A DNA stretch of 64,000 bases from Bradyrhizobiaceae bacterium PARB1 (GTDB lineage: Bacteria; Pseudomonadota; Alphaproteobacteria; Rhizobiales; Xanthobacteraceae), in NCBI GenBank assembly GCA_002256345.1, contig NKIY01000002.1, positions 186,001 to 250,000 of the forward strand, read 5' to 3'. Position numbers and translations under genes: made by a program. The notes beneath the pieces were generated by a model that did not search any database, was not told the DNA's origin, and saw nothing but the letters and a program-made list of their open reading frames with translations. Within the stretch, counting starts at the first letter, position 1. Each line of letters begins with the position of its first letter. Below are positions 61,531 through 64,000 of the stretch, piece after piece.

Positions 61531-62547
61531 ATGAAATCCGCGATCTTGATGCTCACCCTCGCCATCGCAGCCGGCTGGTCGGTGAAGGGGGCGTCGGCGC
61601 AAACGCTGAAGACCGTGAAGGACCGCGGTGTGCTGGCCTGCGGCGTGACGCAGGGGTTGCCGGGCTTCTCGGCGCCTGACGATCGTGGCAACTGGGCCGG
61701 CCTTGATGTGGATTTGTGCCGCGGCATCGCTGCGGCGATCTTCAACGATGCCACCAAGGTGAAATATGTGCCGCTCTCCGCCAAGGACCGGTTCACGGCG
61801 CTGCAGTCCGGAGAGATCGATGTGCTCTCCCGCAACACCACCTGGACGCTGTCGCGCGACACCTCGCTGGGCGTGAATTTTGCCGGCATCAACTATTATG
61901 ACGGCCAGGGCTTTATGATCCGCAAGTCGCTGAAGGTGAATTCGGCGCTGGAACTCAACGGCGCCTCGGTCTGCTTGCAGACGGGCACCACCAATGAGCA
62001 GAACCTCGCCGACTTCTTCAAGGGCAACAATATGAAATATGAGGTGGTCGCGTTCTCGACCGCCGACGAAGTGGTGAAAGCGTATGAATCCGGGCGTTGC
62101 GATGCATTCACAGCCGATATCTCACAGCTTTACGCCGAACGTCTCAAACTGACGACGCCCGCAGACCACGAAGTGCTGCCGCAGGTGATTTCCAAGGAGC
62201 CGCTGGGTCCGCTGGTGCGCCACGGCGACGACCAGTGGCTCGATGTCGTGCGCTGGACGCTGTTCGCGCAGGTCAATGCGGAAGAGCTTGGGATCACGCA
62301 GAAGAACGTCGACGAGCAGGCGAAATCCGACAAGCCGGAGCTGAAGCGTATTTTCGGCACCGATGGCAGCCTCGGCGAACAGCTCGGCCTCACCAAGGAT
62401 TGGTTTCATCGCATCATCAAGGCCACCGGCAATTACGGGGAAAGCTTTGACCGTAATGTCGGCTCAGGCTCGAAGCTTGGCATTTCGCGCGGCCTGAATC
62501 AGCTCTGGAACAAGGGCGGCATCATGTTCGCGCCGCCGATCCGCTAA
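61531..62547 (+). CDS. aapJ: General L-amino-acid ABC transporter, periplasmic binding protein
   Basis: 338 residues from ATG 61531, with AGGGAAAGG upstream and a signal peptide starting at once (ILMLTLAIAAGWSVKGASAQ). The mature protein opens TLKTVKDRGVLACGVTQGLP, then GFSAPDDRGNWAGLDVDLCR, the standard start of AapJ proteins, and ends GMSYGEV-like NYGESFDRNVGSGSKLGISR, GLNQLWNKGGIMFAPPIR. Such proteins capture a broad set of L-amino acids in the periplasm and hand them to AapQM. It is followed by the permease genes in operon order. Confidence 0.93.
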   Translation: MKSAILMLTLAIAAGWSVKGASAQTLKTVKDRGVLACGVTQGLPGFSAPDDRGNWAGLDVDLCRGIAAAIFNDATKVKYVPLSAKDRFTALQSGEIDVLSRNTTWTLSRDTSLGVNFAGINYYDGQGFMIRKSLKVNSALELNGASVCLQTGTTNEQNLADFFKGNNMKYEVVAFSTADEVVKAYESGRCDAFTADISQLYAERLKLTTPADHEVLPQVISKEPLGPLVRHGDDQWLDVVRWTLFAQVNAEELGITQKNVDEQAKSDKPELKRIFGTDGSLGEQLGLTKDWFHRIIKATGNYGESFDRNVGSGSKLGISRGLNQLWNKGGIMFAPPIR

Positions 62548-62567
62548 GTGCGACGCATCGGGGTTCG

Positions 62568-63773
62568 ATGACAGGCGAAGCCAGACGACCGCCGCTGCAA
62601 CTCGGCGCCCGCTTGCGCCATGCGCTGGGCGGGCAGGCGGGATGGCGCGGATTTGCACTGCAGGTCGTGCTGGTCGTCGCGCTGGCATGGATGGCGCATG
62701 AGATCGTGGGCAATGCGCGCGACAATCTGGCGACGCAGAAGATCGCCTCCGGATTCGGCTTTCTCTGGAGTACTGCGGGTTTTGGTGTCAGCCAGACGCT
62801 GATCCCGTATTCGGAGACGGACACCTATCTGCGCGTGCTGTTCGTCGGCCTGACCAATACACTCGCGGTCTCGCTGTTGGGAATCGTCTGTGCGACAATC
62901 ATCGGCTTCATCGTCGGGCTCGGGCGGCTGTCGCCGAACTGGCTGCTGGCGCGGATCGCGGGGGCCTATGTAGAGCTCATCCGTAATCTGCCGCTGCTGT
63001 TCCAGATCCTGTTCTGGTATCTCGCCGTGCTGGCGGCGCTGCCCAATCCGCGCCAGAGCATCAACCTGTTCGACAGCGTGTTTCTCAGCAATCGAGGCTT
63101 CGGCATGCCGAAGCCGGTTGGCACCGAAGCGTTGGTGCCATTCGTGATCGCGATCGTCTTGGCCGTGGTCATCGCCATCGCACTGCGCGCTGTTGCCCGG
63201 CGGCGATTGTTCGCAACCGGCCAGCAGATGACCATCTGGCCGATCGCGGTTGCGGCTGTGATCGGACTGCCGCTGCTGGCCGCTGTCGTTTTCGGCGCTC
63301 CGCTGACATTCGAATATCCTGTGCTGCGCGGCTTCAATTTCTCTGGCGGCCTTCGCATCGTGCCGGAATTTGTCGCGCTCGCCGTCGCACTATCGACTTA
63401 TTCGGCCGCCTTCATTGCCGAGATCGTCCGCGCTGGCGTGCAGTCTGTCCATAAAGGGCAGACTGAAGCGGGGGCGTCGTTGGGCCTGACGCGCGGCGAA
63501 GTCTTACGGCTGATCGTAGTGCCGCAGGCGATGCGCGTGATCCTGCCGCCGCTCACCAACCAGTATCTCAACCTCACCAAGAACTCGTCGCTTGCTGTCG
63601 CCATTGGCTATCCCGATCTCGTCTCGGTCTTTGCCGGCACCACGCTGAGCCAGACAGGGCAGGCGATCGAGATCATCGCCATCACCATGGCAATTTATCT
63701 GATCATCTCGCTGCTCACGAGCGCGCTGATGAGCATCTATGGCTGGCGCATGTCGCGGAGCGTGGGCACATGA
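62568..63773 (+). CDS. aapQ: General L-amino-acid ABC transporter, permease AapQ
   Basis: 401 residues, the usual AapQ size. About eight membrane helices are visible. TNTLAVSLLGIVCATIIGFI begins the conserved BPD_transp_1 domain, RNLPLLFQILFWY is the family's second signature, and the EAA loop is EAGASLGLTRGEVLRLIVVP followed by QAMRVILPPLTNQYLNL. It forms the channel with AapM. It starts 20 bases after aapJ and overlaps aapM by four bases. Confidence 0.93.
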   Translation: MTGEARRPPLQLGARLRHALGGQAGWRGFALQVVLVVALAWMAHEIVGNARDNLATQKIASGFGFLWSTAGFGVSQTLIPYSETDTYLRVLFVGLTNTLAVSLLGIVCATIIGFIVGLGRLSPNWLLARIAGAYVELIRNLPLLFQILFWYLAVLAALPNPRQSINLFDSVFLSNRGFGMPKPVGTEALVPFVIAIVLAVVIAIALRAVARRRLFATGQQMTIWPIAVAAVIGLPLLAAVVFGAPLTFEYPVLRGFNFSGGLRIVPEFVALAVALSTYSAAFIAEIVRAGVQSVHKGQTEAGASLGLTRGEVLRLIVVPQAMRVILPPLTNQYLNLTKNSSLAVAIGYPDLVSVFAGTTLSQTGQAIEIIAITMAIYLIISLLTSALMSIYGWRMSRSVGT

Positions 63774-64000
63774 GCGAGACGGCTTATGTCGCGAAAACCA
63801 TGGTCGCACCGCGTACCGCGCCGGTGCCTACGACCGGCATCTTCGGCTTCGTCCGCACGCGACTGCTCAATTCGCCCACTAACATCCTGCTCACCATTGC
63901 CTGCATTCTGCTGCTCTGGTTCACAATTATTCCGACCGTCCGCTTTTTGCTGATCGATGCGGTGTGGCAGGGCAGCGATCGCAATGCCTGTTTGCCGGAG
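63770..64000 (+). CDS. aapM: General L-amino-acid ABC transporter, permease AapM (3' partial)
   Basis: The first 77 codons from ATG 63770, which overlaps the aapQ stop (ATGA); the gene continues past the right edge. The visible part contains an N-terminal cytoplasmic tail (MSETAYVAKTMVAPRTAPVP) and the first helix (ILLTIACILLLWFTIIPTVR), with the AapM-typical AVWQGSDRNACL just before the cut. The ATPase gene aapP is expected beyond the window. Confidence 0.88.
   Translation, partial: MSETAYVAKTMVAPRTAPVPTTGIFGFVRTRLLNSPTNILLTIACILLLWFTIIPTVRFLLIDAVWQGSDRNACLPE

Overview
The window (GC-rich, roughly 60-65% by eye) looks like a chromosomal segment from an alphaproteobacterium of the Bradyrhizobium / Rhodopseudomonas / Tardiphaga group (Nitrobacteraceae). 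The main pointers are a two-gene beta-(1,3)/(1,6)-glucan locus of the Bradyrhizobium ndvB/ndvC kind, an Aap-type general amino-acid ABC transporter, a four-gene envelope glycosylation cassette with a LABN-domain protein, and dispersed palindromic repeats of a type familiar from this group. No photosynthesis, nodulation, rRNA or CRISPR loci are present. All functions are read from motifs and gene order; no database search was run.

Region by region. (1) 1-16.2 kb is a surface-adhesion block: the end of a TonB-like protein, an ECF sigma factor overlapping a FecR-type anti-sigma, a 4190-residue two-partner-secretion filamentous-haemagglutinin-like exoprotein, and a C39-peptidase/RTX protein whose 5' end looks lost. 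(2) 16.3-23 kb holds small housekeeping and accessory genes: lytic transglycosylase, a zinc-ribbon protein, an orphan DUF4415/BrnA-type protein, a secreted caspase-like protein, an EamA exporter, two small secreted proteins and a formyltransferase. (3) 23.3-28.7 kb is an iron-acquisition operon: TonB-dependent receptor, DUF4198, DUF3649, PepSY and DUF3325 proteins. (4) 28.7-30.8 kb is a small accessory scar next to tRNA-Lys(TTT): a decayed repeat, a membrane-tailed DUF6236-like protein, a broken AlpA-type excisionase gene and three TTGGTATCTA repeats. (5) 31-38 kb holds the glucan genes (GH17-GT2 fusion, a small secreted protein, a GH17 membrane protein that seems to use an ATT start) plus a SPOR-domain protein. 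(6) 38-43 kb holds glmU and glmS, which together supply and consume glucosamine-phosphate for UDP-GlcNAc, then a DUF502 protein and tRNA-Arg(TCT). (7) 43-50.6 kb is the classic alpha-2-macroglobulin / pbpC pair, with a palindromic repeat captured in-frame by pbpC. (8) 50.7-54.4 kb is the glycosylation cassette (GT39, PAP2, GT2, LABN). (9) 54.4-60 kb has an AraC regulator divergent from a subtilase autotransporter, then a lipoprotein. (10) 60-64 kb has a cystathionine beta-lyase-like enzyme divergent from aapJ-aapQ-aapM, which runs off the end.

The most unusual points are the wiring of a FecI/FecR-type regulatory pair to a giant adhesin, the truncated C39-RTX gene, the tRNA-Lys scar with its passenger gene, the probable ATT start of the ndvC-like gene, the repeat inside pbpC, and the tandem motifs between the AraC gene and the autotransporter.
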